This document shows, one piece after another, positions 1 through 8,492 of a stretch of DNA of 64,000 nt (positions within the stretch are counted from its first letter, which is position 1; the number at the start of each line of letters is the position of its first letter). The notes under the pieces were generated by a model that did no database searches, was not told the origin of the DNA, and saw nothing but the letters and a program-made list of their open reading frames with translations. The translations under genes were made by a program, and so were the position numbers. This DNA is from Symsagittifera roscoffensis (Eukaryota > Xenacoelomorpha > Acoela > Convolutidae), in the NCBI RefSeq assembly GCF_963678635.1, contig NC_087070.1, forward strand, positions 38,268,600 through 38,332,599. The letters run 5' to 3'.

Positions 1-932
1 ACTTGTATGAACGTCAACGTGTATGAACTTTCGAACAGAAAGCAACAAAAAATTTGAGCCAACTGATGGATCGCTTGATTGATCTCGATATACATACAAT
101 TGCATGTTGAAATTTGCTCCCAGCTCTTTGTGCTTAAATCAATTTTGAATCAAGTACGAAATGTCTCTTTTGCTGTTCGAAAACAGTTATAGTTTTTAAA
201 AGTTTTATTGATAAGCTATCATTTTCAGTTATATCCATATTAAATAATTAGTTTCAATATTTGACCCAGTTGAAATCTTTTGACATTTTTCCCCTATTTC
301 AAGTGAGATTAAAAAAGAATGATTGATTGTTTTCGCTCTGAGATGCTCGAATACAGGTTAGATAAAGAAAGTTTTCTCTAGTTTTTGAAATGATAAAAAT
401 AAACGTTATCAGAAGGTCATTTCTTCTTTTCAATACACCTATTTGAAAATAACATTTATTTAATTGATAATTTGTATTTTTTTCACAGCTAATTCATTTT
501 TAACTAAATTGAATCCTCAATTTTTGCTTTGATTCTCTATTTAAAATTGCAATAAAGTATTGAAATTAAAACTGATGTTTGCAGAGCAAACATGTACAAC
601 TACTTATTAAAAAGCACGTAGGTAAGATTATCTTAAAGGAGCCCCGAGCCCCTGAAACTTTTGATTTGCCGCAATGACCTCTCCCTAAGTGCCTTTTGTC
701 AAAGTGTCTTTTGTCCAACTCTCTTTTGTACAAGTGTGTTTTGGTATTTTGATCGCTTTTTTTCTTATATCTTTTTCTCGTTTTTTGGGAACATATGTTG
801 CGACGTTGTCCAAGTCCGACTTTAATGTCGGTGCGAGTAACAATTTTCGTAATAGTTCATACTTGCAAATCTTATATTCGCGACATAATTAGCAAACCTC
901 AGTTTCAAAGCAATCAGATTCAAGAAATTTGC
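1..932. other. Gene-free AT-rich flank left of the giant retroelement
   Basis: No supported gene. The stretch is AT-rich with only short spurious frames. At about 687-745 a short imperfect tandem array repeats a unit containing CTTTTGT with a spacing of about 16-18 bp. The stretch lies downstream of the 3' end of the receptor gene (the receptor is on the minus strand and ends at 20994), separated from it by the inserted retroelement. Confidence 0.6.
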
Positions 933-936
933 CTAA
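933..936. repeat. Target-site duplication CTAA, left copy
   Basis: CTAA immediately precedes the TGAGTT end of the left LTR and is repeated at 19852-19855 directly after the GTTCCA end of the right LTR. A 4-bp duplication fits Ty3/gypsy-type integrase. Confidence 0.85.
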
Positions 937-1346
937 TGAGTTAAGACCGATGGGTATAACTCATAGAGTAATTTCGGATAGGGTACACCGTCTGCTCGTC
1001 ACGCTATCATATTTTCGGCCGGATAGATTCGTGCAACTTCTTAGTCTAATACCGATCCTAATCTTACTCTTATACTATCTAGTCTCAGGTTGTTTAACTA
1101 GTCTCTGCTAGGCTCAATAGATCTAGGGTATACTGGTTTATTGCGGTTGCTGAAGTCTTCTTGGAGAGTCAACTAATTTCTAAGTTAAATTCAAATCTCT
1201 CTGGTGCTGAAATTACAAGTAATTCCAGCACTTAAAAATAAGTGGGTTGTTAGTTAGATGGATCATGATTGGTTAAAATTAAATACTTTACATTGGTAAA
1301 ATATCTAATTTATCCAATCATAAAATGTAGTTTAGATCAGGTTCCA
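937..1346 (-). repeat. 3' LTR of the giant retroelement
   Basis: 410 bp, 405/410 identical to 19442-19851. In element sense it begins TGGAAC and ends ACTCA. It contains CCAAT-like boxes near its start, a near-palindromic 24-nt hairpin-forming stretch (GCTGGAATTAC paired with GTAATTTCAGC), and AATAAA at 1137-1142. The last codons of a short accessory ORF (1318-1491) run into this LTR. Confidence 0.93.
1137..1142 (-). promoter_or_regulatory. Polyadenylation signal AATAAA in the 3' LTR
   Basis: TTTATT on the plus strand reads AATAAA in element sense, about 205 nt into the LTR, and is conserved in the other LTR at 19642-19647. This is the expected place for the R-region polyadenylation signal. 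Confidence 0.6.
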
Positions 1347-1491
1347 CCCATCCGGGTTTTACAGAGTTTTTTAGAATAGTCTTTCTGCAATTCAAAGGAT
1401 GGATGATGGACGTTGGTATTTGGCGAACATCATATTTCTTCTGGGTTCTCTTGTTAGAGAAGTTCCAGGTTCGATCGTTGTGCCATCTCAT
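1318..1491 (-). CDS. Short 3' accessory ORF C (57 aa), ends inside the 3' LTR
   Basis: A 57-codon ATG-initiated frame that crosses the element-LTR boundary and stops 29 nt inside the LTR, much as nef-type genes overlap the 3' LTR of some retroviruses. Its ATG overlaps the TGA of the preceding open segment (ATGA, 1488-1491), the same arrangement as two other gene pairs in this element. The product would be basic in its first half (N-K-R-T-Q-K-K), with single Trp residues at both ends and no membrane segment. I recognise no family. The short length makes coding status uncertain; the repeated ATGA architecture is the main support. Confidence 0.35.
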   Translation of the reverse strand: MRWHNDRTWNFSNKRTQKKYDVRQIPTSIIHPLNCRKTILKNSVKPGWVEPDLNYIL

Positions 1492-1598
1492 GACAACGAC
1501 TGGGTCTTTGCAACAAACTCAAATCTGATTTCAGAATGGTTGGCTATGTCAGGTTTTTCTGTTTCATTAATGAGAACTTCTTTGTGTTTTGATCTTGT
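1488..1598 (-). CDS. Short ATG-less open segment B (36 codons) near the 3' LTR
   Basis: Open from 1598 to a TGA at 1490-1488, with no ATG. It is directly preceded by a pyrimidine-rich run ending CCATTCCTAG, which resembles a splice acceptor, so it could be a terminal exon whose start codon lies upstream. Composition looks protein-like (Glu/Lys/Ile/Phe mixed). The TGA overlaps the ATG of ORF C. Function unknown. Because it is so short it may be chance; a spliced cDNA would settle it. Confidence 0.25.
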   Translation of the reverse strand, partial: TRSKHKEVLINETEKPDIANHSEIRFEFVAKTQSLS

Positions 1599-1677
1599 CT
1601 AGGAATGGCGTGGAGATTGTGCATGGAGGGGATGCCTGGTTACTCGGATCTGTACGTATACTTGAACATCGAGGTGG

Positions 1678-1842
1678 TCATTGGTCTAGTTCAATGAAGT
1701 CCTTTTCTGCGAAGTCAAGTCGTACTCTAAATCCTTTGAGTTGTGATTGTGAGCGGCATATTGATTGTAGTTGGCCATTCTTTCTCGAGTGTAGTGGGGT
1801 CGTTTTGTCTTTGGATGTTCGTCCTTGGTGTTGTGTGCTGAT
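1678..1842 (-). CDS. Short ATG-less open segment A (54 codons) near the 3' LTR
   Basis: Open between a TAG at 1845-1843 and a TGA at 1680-1678, with no in-frame ATG. The encoded stretch is Lys/Arg/Gln/Ser-rich in its first part and ends acidic-hydrophobic. The terminal TGA again lies in an ATGA context (ATG at 1681-1679), but the overlapping frame is only 13 codons long. Possible 3' exon of a spliced regulatory protein; no homology recognised. Confidence 0.22.
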   Translation of the reverse strand: MSTQHQGRTSKDKTTPLHSRKNGQLQSICRSQSQLKGFRVRLDFAEKDFIELDQ

Positions 1843-2893
1843 CTATATATTGCATAATATAATTTACATTTTATAAAATTTTTATTAGTTTAATGTTTTT
1901 TAATTATGATTTTGGTTAGTTGTTTTCACAAAAGCTTTTTGTTTTAGTTCAGTTATTTTGAAGAGTTACTCACCCTTGAGTAGCTCTTATTAAAAATAGG
2001 AGTGTGGTCACAAAGCGTGGATGTAGCACGGTGGGTTAGGCCGGCTATAGAGCATGCTCAGGACGTCCTTCCTGGTGGGTTAGGCCAGGAGTGGGAGTAT
2101 GATTGCATGCGGTTTTTGTGAGAGGTCCTGTTATGTGACAACGTTTTATGTTGGGTTTGTTGTGGTTTTTCTTATGTTTTGTTGGTTGTGTCCTTTTTCC
2201 AAAAATCAAATTGTTTGTGGTATGGGTTTGTCTTTCGACTTTTTTGTGTTTTATTATTTCTTTCTTAGACTTTATAATAGTCTTCAAAAGAATAAATTAT
2301 CCAGTTTTAAACTGGGTTAATCCGGTTTGGGTACCGTTGGTTTCCTTTTCTTAGTCATGCTGTTATGCTATGTGTTGTGGTGTTTAGTAAGCTGCATTGG
2401 TTAGTTTTGTTTAGTATATAATTCCTTTCCAACCGGGTTAAAGGAAAGTTTGAAACTTGTTATCGTGTGTTAGAGTTGTTGAGTTGTGAAAGCTTGAAAC
2501 TGAAATTCATTATTTAAACAATTCTTCGTGGGCGAGCTGTGCGAGTTTGGATAGAATTCTTGTGCGAGTGAATGAAAATATATCAAAAGGTTAGTACTGC
2601 ATTTGCTTCTTATTAATTTACTACATAGAATTTTTAATTTTACTGCTAGTTGTTGGGGAAAATTAAGTTAAAAATTTTCATCATTTTTAGATTTACTGCT
2701 TGTGGGGGAAAAATTTATAAATTAAATTACTGCATTGGTATTATATTTATTTAATTATTTGGTGTAAAAATTAATAGAGTTTTAAACAGTTTGAAGAAGT
2801 TTTCAATTTTTATTTTCTTTTGTGAATTTTTCAGATGATCGTTGGGTGAAGGCTAAAATTCTAAAGAATACATGGATAAAGAATGGTGAGTTT
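1843..2893. other. 3' non-coding region of the retroelement
   Basis: No convincing long frame. A 13-bp direct repeat GGTGGGTTAGGCC occurs twice at about 2030-2085. A Lys-rich 80-codon minus-strand frame at 2045-2287 is present, but I cannot support it as a gene. On the plus strand there is a TATATA at 2415-2420, a splice-donor-like AAAAG|GTTAGT at 2589/2590, an acceptor TTTTTCAG ending at 2834 and a donor-like ATG|GTGAG at 2885/2886, so an antisense transcript is conceivable. These plus-strand signals are individually weak. Confidence 0.4.
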
Positions 2894-2936
2894 CTAATAT
2901 TTTAATTAGTTAGTAATATGTATAATTCATACTTAC
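2894..2936 (-). promoter_or_regulatory. Candidate 43-nt mini-intron or splice donor just after the 602-aa ORF
   Basis: In element sense the TAA of the 602-aa ORF is followed by CAG|GTAAGTATG, a near-perfect 5' splice site. Then come a TACTAAC branch-point-like heptamer and AAAATATTAG as a possible 3' splice site 43 nt downstream. Either a very short intron, or a strong donor used for a more distal acceptor. All three signals are visible; actual splicing is inferred. Confidence 0.4.
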
Positions 2937-2939
2937 CTG

Positions 2940-4748
2940 TTAGTCGTCGGGGAAGAAACCGTGGGGGAAGATGTCGTGGATGAGATCTGAAGTTGTTAGT
3001 AATTTAGCTAAAATGCGGATGATATTTTTAGTTTGAAGTAGTGGCCAAAGCAATTTAAGTGCTTTAATGGTGGTTAGTTCTTCAGTGCCAACTGCAAATT
3101 CATAAGGTGTGTTTTGGATTAGATTATATAATTTGTGATTAAATTTAGTGTTATGGATGAATTCTAAAATGGGGATTTCTATAGGTTGTACAAACTCGTG
3201 TGGGATAAGGAAGGGTCGGGATTCTTCTGCGTTGAAGGTCTTGGTGATGGGACAAAAAATATACATTTGGGTTATGGGATCATAATTTCGAAGAATACCA
3301 TGAAGGTTAGTATCTTTAATGCAATATGTGAAGTTAAGAAAGAATGGTGAGGTGTATTTGGAATTGATGAATTGAAAACGATGGTGTGGTTGTCTGGAGG
3401 GAGTGTGTAGGTCGAAGTGATTTTGGATAAAACGATAATAAGTATATGTGTGTGTTTGTTTAGTGCGCAACATAATATCGTGTGAGCAGTGCAAATCTCT
3501 TTCATGTGGTGCAAGCACATGAAAGGTTAGTGAAAATATTTGGAAGCGTTCTTTAAAACTTTCGTAGGCTTGTGTGTCTGTTAGTGCTTCTGAAATAATG
3601 TGGTCAAACTTGCGATCGAAGATATTTAGTGTAAATACATATGGTGTTTTAATGAAAAATTTCTCGGTGATTTGTGGGTTAGCGAAGCGATCGTCGTCTA
3701 AGAATTGATCTTGGTTAGTTCTGATGATGTTATGATCGTAATATTCTAGTGTATATTCATTTGCTCGGGGTGCAGTGTGTGTTTTTAGTGATTTTTTATA
3801 TCCAATGTAAGTAAATTGTCTAGATGTTAGCGGTGTAGTGAGTCGATATGGCATGTCCTTATTTCGTTCTATATCGATGTGAGTGCTAGATAAAGGTAAG
3901 CAAAGGGGATTAGTAAAATGATAATATGAGGTCCAAGGAAGGGTAGGCATTAAAACGTGTTCGTCTACAAAGTTACGTGTCTCGTTAGTGTCGTGAGGGG
4001 TGTTTAAGGTGTATTGTGGAAATGAGGGTAAGGTGATAGCTAAAAATTCTTTTGTGTTAGTGTGTTTTGGATGGTTGATATATTCACGGGCTGTTCCTGG
4101 TTTCGCTGGGAAAGGATGGTTGGGGAACTTTCTTTTAAAAGTGCGGTAAGCTCTATTAGTGCTGAGTGAAGATTCAGTAGATGTGGATGATGGTGCTAAT
4201 GATTCAGTATAAATTGAAGAGGCTGTAGGGGTAGGAGGGTTGGATGAATCTATTGTGGATGAGATTTGGTTTATGGTTGGGATGTCAAGGTGATAGGGTT
4301 GTTGTTGTAGGGTAATGAAATTATCTAGTTCTGGGGAGATTCGGGGGGTATCTGGAGAATGAGATGATTGGTCTGAGTGAATTGAGGAGTAGGTTGGAGT
4401 GACTTGGGAAGCATAAGAGGGTGTAGAATTGGTTGGGTCAGGGTTATTTGGTAATATGGGTTGAAAAGGGGGTTGTGAAAAAATTGAGGGGTTGGTGGGA
4501 AAATTATTGGATGGAGATGGTTCAGAGTCAGCAAATTCATCGGGGGTTTCAATATTCGGGTTATTGAGTTGTGATGTGGAGTATAAAACTGAGATGTGTG
4601 AATTAGTATCGGAATTCATGCCTGATGTTACATTACTGGTTGGGAAATCGGGTGGCGGGAAAGCAAAAAGTGGTATTATTGTAATGGGGGTAGTGAGGTT
4701 GGATGGGTGGGAATTTGAACGGTGTAGGGATCTAAGTTGTCGGCTCAT
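2940..4748 (-). CDS. 602-aa accessory protein of unknown function, translationally linked to Env
   Basis: Not recognised. About the first 200 residues are Ser/Thr/Pro/Asn-rich and look disordered. Residues about 205-602 have the mixed hydrophobic composition of a folded domain, with many His, Tyr and Phe, few Gly, and scattered Cys. There is no signal peptide and no clear membrane helix, so a cytoplasmic, nuclear or virion-internal role is likelier than a surface one. The ATG overlaps the Env TGA (ATGA, 4745-4748), suggesting termination-reinitiation. A strong splice-donor-like CAG|GTAAGT follows the stop at once. A second gene after env in retroviruses is often regulatory (tas/bel, tax/rex and similar positions), but no sequence evidence links this protein to those. 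Intact and long, so coding status is firm. Confidence 0.8.
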   Translation of the reverse strand: MSRQLRSLHRSNSHPSNLTTPITIIPLFAFPPPDFPTSNVTSGMNSDTNSHISVLYSTSQLNNPNIETPDEFADSEPSPSNNFPTNPSIFSQPPFQPILPNNPDPTNSTPSYASQVTPTYSSIHSDQSSHSPDTPRISPELDNFITLQQQPYHLDIPTINQISSTIDSSNPPTPTASSIYTESLAPSSTSTESSLSTNRAYRTFKRKFPNHPFPAKPGTAREYINHPKHTNTKEFLAITLPSFPQYTLNTPHDTNETRNFVDEHVLMPTLPWTSYYHFTNPLCLPLSSTHIDIERNKDMPYRLTTPLTSRQFTYIGYKKSLKTHTAPRANEYTLEYYDHNIIRTNQDQFLDDDRFANPQITEKFFIKTPYVFTLNIFDRKFDHIISEALTDTQAYESFKERFQIFSLTFHVLAPHERDLHCSHDIMLRTKQTHTYTYYRFIQNHFDLHTPSRQPHHRFQFINSKYTSPFFLNFTYCIKDTNLHGILRNYDPITQMYIFCPITKTFNAEESRPFLIPHEFVQPIEIPILEFIHNTKFNHKLYNLIQNTPYEFAVGTEELTTIKALKLLWPLLQTKNIIRILAKLLTTSDLIHDIFPHGFFPDD

Positions 4749-7363
4749 CGTGGGCTAAAAAAATTATTATTTTGAGACTGAAAAGCGGTGGTATGGGGTT
4801 GTTCTATAATTTGTTCATAAGTATTTTCATCTTGTGAGTGGTGTGGCATTATATGTTGGATTGGACTTTGTGATATGGTTGGTCTAAAATTTTGATTATG
4901 TGTTATGGCTAAATTTCGAAAAATACGTGGGACTAGGGATAATGGATGGTTATGTGGTAGGGGTGGTAACTGTGGTGCTGTTGGTGTTGTGTCTACATTG
5001 TTATGTTCTTCGTCGTATGTGTTCTGTCTTGTTGCTGTTTTTGTGTTATATTCTTTTATTTGTGCGTCTAAAAGAATTTTGTTTATAGATGTAGAAAAGA
5101 TTCCAAAAAATCCTGCAAATAGTATGCGTGCTACACTTGCTTGTCTATTGATTTGTGTGTGTATAGCACATGTGTTATAGATTCCTTTTAAGAGTGAAAA
5201 AAGAAATCCAATAAAGTTAAACATTGCGTATAAAATAGTCAGTTTTTCTAAGATGTAGTAGGACCATCCTAGAAAATCAAGAATTTCATTCTTGAGTGTA
5301 ACAAAGCTAAAAATATTGATAGGTGATATATCTTGGGGACGGTATTTTTCACCGTTTAGATATATATAATCTTTAATGTCTTTAAAATATCCGCTATAGT
5401 CTTGCGTATAGATGTCAGCAAATCCTGCGGTTTCGGCAAGTTTGCGTAAGTTTTGGTCAATTGATTGTCTTTGTATTGTGTCCATTTGTGTTAATAATTC
5501 TTGGAATTGTTGTGTTCTAATGTGATGTTGAATATCTGATTTTGAGTATATTCCTATTGATTGTAAGTCTATATTTGGGTTTCGAGCGATAGCGCGAATG
5601 CTTTCTGGTGAAAATTTTTTGAGTGATTGCATTAATGTGGGATATGGGGTGAGAAGGTAATATTTATCTTCATCAGGGTTAAGTTGTACTACGTTGTGGC
5701 TATTTTCTGATCCACATGGGACTGCGGTATCCCAGAAATAGGTTCTTCGTGAAAGTGTGTCAACGAAATGTACTTTATTCTTATAAACGATAGGGATTCT
5801 TTTATAGCATCGTTTATCTTCAAAAACGTATAGTGGTGATACTTTTTTAGTACAAGTATAAAACCATAAGATGTTTCCTTCATAGTCTAAAAAATTTGAT
5901 CTATTTCCTGATAGTAAATATCCTGCGTAGGGTATTTTTAATACTGCTAGTGCAAGTGATTGTAATATTTGTGTTCTTTCTAATTCGCATAGTTGGTGTA
6001 GTGTTTCTAATTCGGAGAGTGACATTTCTTGGAAAATTCGGCTAATCGTGTAGTCTAGTTTCATATCTAAGTGAATATCATAGTGGATATTACCAAAATA
6101 TGTACTATTCATTAGTGATAGTTCTTGTAAACGTGTGCTTTGATCGTCTTGGGGCTTTAAATGTCCACCAGGTTGACCTGTATTCTTTTGAAAATGAACT
6201 GGTATGTATGATGTTCCTTCATTTGGAGGATGACTTGTGGCGTATGGGTCAACTTTTAGTTTTCCAGTGGTCATGTCGAATCCATTTTCGTATTCAACTA
6301 ATATTTCAGAGTATTGTGTTTTTTGAAGTGGGTTTCTGTATTTACATGCAAGTTCTGTTTTTTGATATATTTGAAAACGTGTTAATTTATTTTCTATATT
6401 ATGAATGTTTCTAAAATTAGAACTTATTTTTCGTAATGGATTTACTTGTTCATATGGTATTGATTGTATAAAATACTTTTCGTGAAATTTTATCATACGA
6501 GCGTGTATTTTTGCTACTTGAAATGTGGTACATGTGTCTTCGGGGAACCAAACAATTGTTGCTTGTGTTCTTGTTGTAGGGTCGCAATAACCTTGGTCGT
6601 TTTTACAAGGTAATCTAATTCCTTGATAGATCATTGTGTTGTCTGATAAATCTCGTGTGAGTTGTATTTTTTCGAGTTGTATTTTCCAATCGAAAAACAT
6701 GATCTCTTGGTATCCTTTGTTTTTTGTGTCTGCTTTGCAGTTTGATGGGTCATTTATACCAATGTGTGGTATCCAGTGTTTATCGTGTATATCATAAGTT
6801 AATCGTCCGTGTGCGCCGTTATATGGGTACTTTTCATCTAGTTTTATATGTCCTTGATATCTTTCAAGTACTGCTTGATGTACAGAATCCGAAAAAACTT
6901 GGAAATATACTAACTTTCTATCTGTGTTTTTATTTTTTGTGATGTTTAGTCGGAGTAACTCGTTTTTACAATCTTCGGGATTGAGATGTAAAAGTCGTTC
7001 TATATTACTCTGGTAGAATGATTCATGGTCAAGTCGGTTTTTATTTCCGTTTGAGACTTGTGAACAATGTACTTTCTTTTCAGAAAATGTTGCTGTGAAT
7101 TTATATCCTATAACTGTAGTTGCTCGGGCTTTTGAATAAAGTGTTGCTATTACATTTGTAGTTTCTATGGCTTGGGGTTCTGTTTCGCATTGTGATACTT
7201 GATTTATTGCATACTTGTGTAGTGTTTTTTGTTCGTTTTCTTCACAATCGTAATGTGTTACTAATAAATCTTGGGGTCCTGTGCGGGGAGAAGGGTTTAT
7301 GTTTTGATTTGAGATTACTAGAAAAAGGAGTTGGAGAAAAATTAATAATTTTAGAATATACAT
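4745..7363 (-). CDS. env: Envelope-like glycoprotein (872 aa), chuvirus-G-like
   Basis: Residues 1-19 are a signal peptide (hydrophobic core I-L-K-L-L-I-F-L-Q-L-L-F-L-V). A Cys-rich ectodomain of about 680 residues with N-x-S/T sites follows, then a main membrane helix at about 703-727, a shorter hydrophobic stretch near 747-760, and a tail of about 110 residues. The spacing of the first Cys pairs (C40, C59, C100, C132) and a block near 497-550 (E-G-N-x-x-W, a Cys, a C-Y pair, I-P-I-x-Y, F-V, S-R, P-C) resemble, as I remember the family, glycoproteins of chuviruses that have been captured by LTR elements. That assignment is unverified. The tail carries a PTAP late-domain motif at 794-797 and a Y-E-Q-I sorting-type motif at 849-852. 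A good splice acceptor (ATACTCAG, ending at 7377) lies 13 nt before the ATG, fitting a spliced env mRNA. Its end overlaps the next ORF by ATGA. Confidence 0.8.
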   Translation of the reverse strand: MYILKLLIFLQLLFLVISNQNINPSPRTGPQDLLVTHYDCEENEQKTLHKYAINQVSQCETEPQAIETTNVIATLYSKARATTVIGYKFTATFSEKKVHCSQVSNGNKNRLDHESFYQSNIERLLHLNPEDCKNELLRLNITKNKNTDRKLVYFQVFSDSVHQAVLERYQGHIKLDEKYPYNGAHGRLTYDIHDKHWIPHIGINDPSNCKADTKNKGYQEIMFFDWKIQLEKIQLTRDLSDNTMIYQGIRLPCKNDQGYCDPTTRTQATIVWFPEDTCTTFQVAKIHARMIKFHEKYFIQSIPYEQVNPLRKISSNFRNIHNIENKLTRFQIYQKTELACKYRNPLQKTQYSEILVEYENGFDMTTGKLKVDPYATSHPPNEGTSYIPVHFQKNTGQPGGHLKPQDDQSTRLQELSLMNSTYFGNIHYDIHLDMKLDYTISRIFQEMSLSELETLHQLCELERTQILQSLALAVLKIPYAGYLLSGNRSNFLDYEGNILWFYTCTKKVSPLYVFEDKRCYKRIPIVYKNKVHFVDTLSRRTYFWDTAVPCGSENSHNVVQLNPDEDKYYLLTPYPTLMQSLKKFSPESIRAIARNPNIDLQSIGIYSKSDIQHHIRTQQFQELLTQMDTIQRQSIDQNLRKLAETAGFADIYTQDYSGYFKDIKDYIYLNGEKYRPQDISPINIFSFVTLKNEILDFLGWSYYILEKLTILYAMFNFIGFLFSLLKGIYNTCAIHTQINRQASVARILFAGFFGIFSTSINKILLDAQIKEYNTKTATRQNTYDEEHNNVDTTPTAPQLPPLPHNHPLSLVPRIFRNLAITHNQNFRPTISQSPIQHIMPHHSQDENTYEQIIEQPHTTAFQSQNNNFFSPR

Positions 7364-8484
7364 GTGTATGATAATCCTGAGTATGGGTTATAAAATGTGA
7401 TGTAACCAATTGTCTTTTTGGTATATCTGTCGTATTTATATATTACTTCAGTGGTTATAAATGGTGGTGGTAGTGATTGAGCTGTTATGTTTGGTGGGTT
7501 TAATGGGTAGGGATGTTGAGTAATGTTGTTTAATTTAACTGTGATTTCAAACTTTAATTGTAAACTGTTTTGTTGGAGTATTTGGATATTGTGATCACGG
7601 ATATCGTCGTGAATGTCTTGCCGGTATTGTAATCTATTAAGTGCCCAGTTGTGAAGGCGATTACTTTCTAGATGTTGTCCAAATAATGGTGGAGGGGCTG
7701 TAAATGTATTCCAATCTAGTCTTAAAGGGATATTTGTTGATGATTGTTCTCGATATCTGGCGTCGAGATTATTTGGAAAATTTAAGTTAAAAGGTGGTGG
7801 TGAAATCTGGCTTATTGATGGTGTTGATGGTAGTGATAATGTTTCTGGTAGTGATGAGGATGTTGTTGTATCCGTAGAAATATCTATTGGATCATTGACT
7901 AAATTTAGTTCACCTTGTGTAAATGAATGTGTTGTCCAATATGGTAGTCGTGATGCCTGGTTTGGGGGGTTAAAGGGATTTTCACGTATTTGTTCAGATG
8001 TTGGTGTTGAACCTAAGTAATCTGATGGTAGGCTTGAGGTGCTACGTTGTGAAAGAAGCGTAGGGGTTTCTGGTAATATACCAATGGGGTTTTCTGGAGT
8101 GTTTTGTGATGGGGATTGAGGTATATCAAAATGAACTCGGGGAGTTTGAAAATTTCTGTTTCGTCGAGGATGTATAATTTGTCTATTTATTTCGACTGTA
8201 TTTTGGTTTTGACTAGGATTTCTTATTCTACTTAATTCTTGTGGTAGTGTTGGGTATAAGTTATATGTTGGTTCGCTTAGAGGTGCTTGTCGTTGAACTG
8301 GTTCTAGTGGTTCTGATAAGCGAGCGTGTCGTTCTTCAAAGGTATATGGGTTATCTTGAAAAGAAATTCGTGTAGATGTTTGGGGGTTTTGGGTAGTTGA
8401 AAGTGGTGTCGGGTTTTCTTGGGATGATGTCGGTGAAGACTGACTTTGTGACTGTTGGGTAGCAATTTTTGATAGCTTTTTGGT
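7351..8484 (-). CDS. 377-codon open frame with no ATG codon (Pro/Ser/Thr/Gln-rich protein)
   Basis: The frame is open from just after a TAG (8487-8485) to a TAA at 7353-7351, and reading it codon by codon I find no ATG at all. Roughly the first 230 codons encode a Pro/Ser/Thr/Gln/Asn-rich, probably disordered segment. The last about 140 encode a more ordinary domain (Trp, Leu, Arg, Tyr, a predicted helix rich in Gln and His). No signal peptide or membrane helix. It overlaps the start of env by 13 nt in another frame. An acceptor-like GCTACCCAACAG ends at 8452, so splicing to an upstream ATG-bearing exon is the simplest expression route; non-AUG initiation is the alternative. It cannot be reached by frameshifting from the 62-aa ORF, whose stop (8495-8493) lies before this frame opens. 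Function unknown. Confidence 0.7.
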   Translation of the reverse strand, partial: TKKLSKIATQQSQSQSSPTSSQENPTPLSTTQNPQTSTRISFQDNPYTFEERHARLSEPLEPVQRQAPLSEPTYNLYPTLPQELSRIRNPSQNQNTVEINRQIIHPRRNRNFQTPRVHFDIPQSPSQNTPENPIGILPETPTLLSQRSTSSLPSDYLGSTPTSEQIRENPFNPPNQASRLPYWTTHSFTQGELNLVNDPIDISTDTTTSSSLPETLSLPSTPSISQISPPPFNLNFPNNLDARYREQSSTNIPLRLDWNTFTAPPPLFGQHLESNRLHNWALNRLQYRQDIHDDIRDHNIQILQQNSLQLKFEITVKLNNITQHPYPLNPPNITAQSLPPPFITTEVIYKYDRYTKKTIGYITFYNPYSGLSYTCIF

Positions 8485-8492
8485 CTATTCTT

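Noticed and set aside
689-1111. Plus-strand frames at 689-892 and 929-1111
   Set aside because: The second lies within the LTR and is duplicated at 19362-19616; neither has motifs or protein-like composition.
1399-1876. Plus-strand frames of 67 and 95 codons near the 3' LTR as an antisense gene
   Set aside because: They mirror the minus-strand segments A-C; no motif, and the minus frames look at least as protein-like.
2010-2110. GC-richer stretch with GGTGGGTTAGGCC repeats considered as a tRNA or other structured RNA
   Set aside because: No cloverleaf, no T-loop or anticodon arm could be drawn.
2045-2287. 80-codon Lys-rich minus-strand frame
   Set aside because: Low complexity, no neighbour overlap logic, no motif; left as non-coding.
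4492-6942. Several plus-strand frames opposite env and the 602-aa ORF
   Set aside because: Shadows of the minus-strand genes, rich in Val/Leu/Cys as expected for antisense translations.
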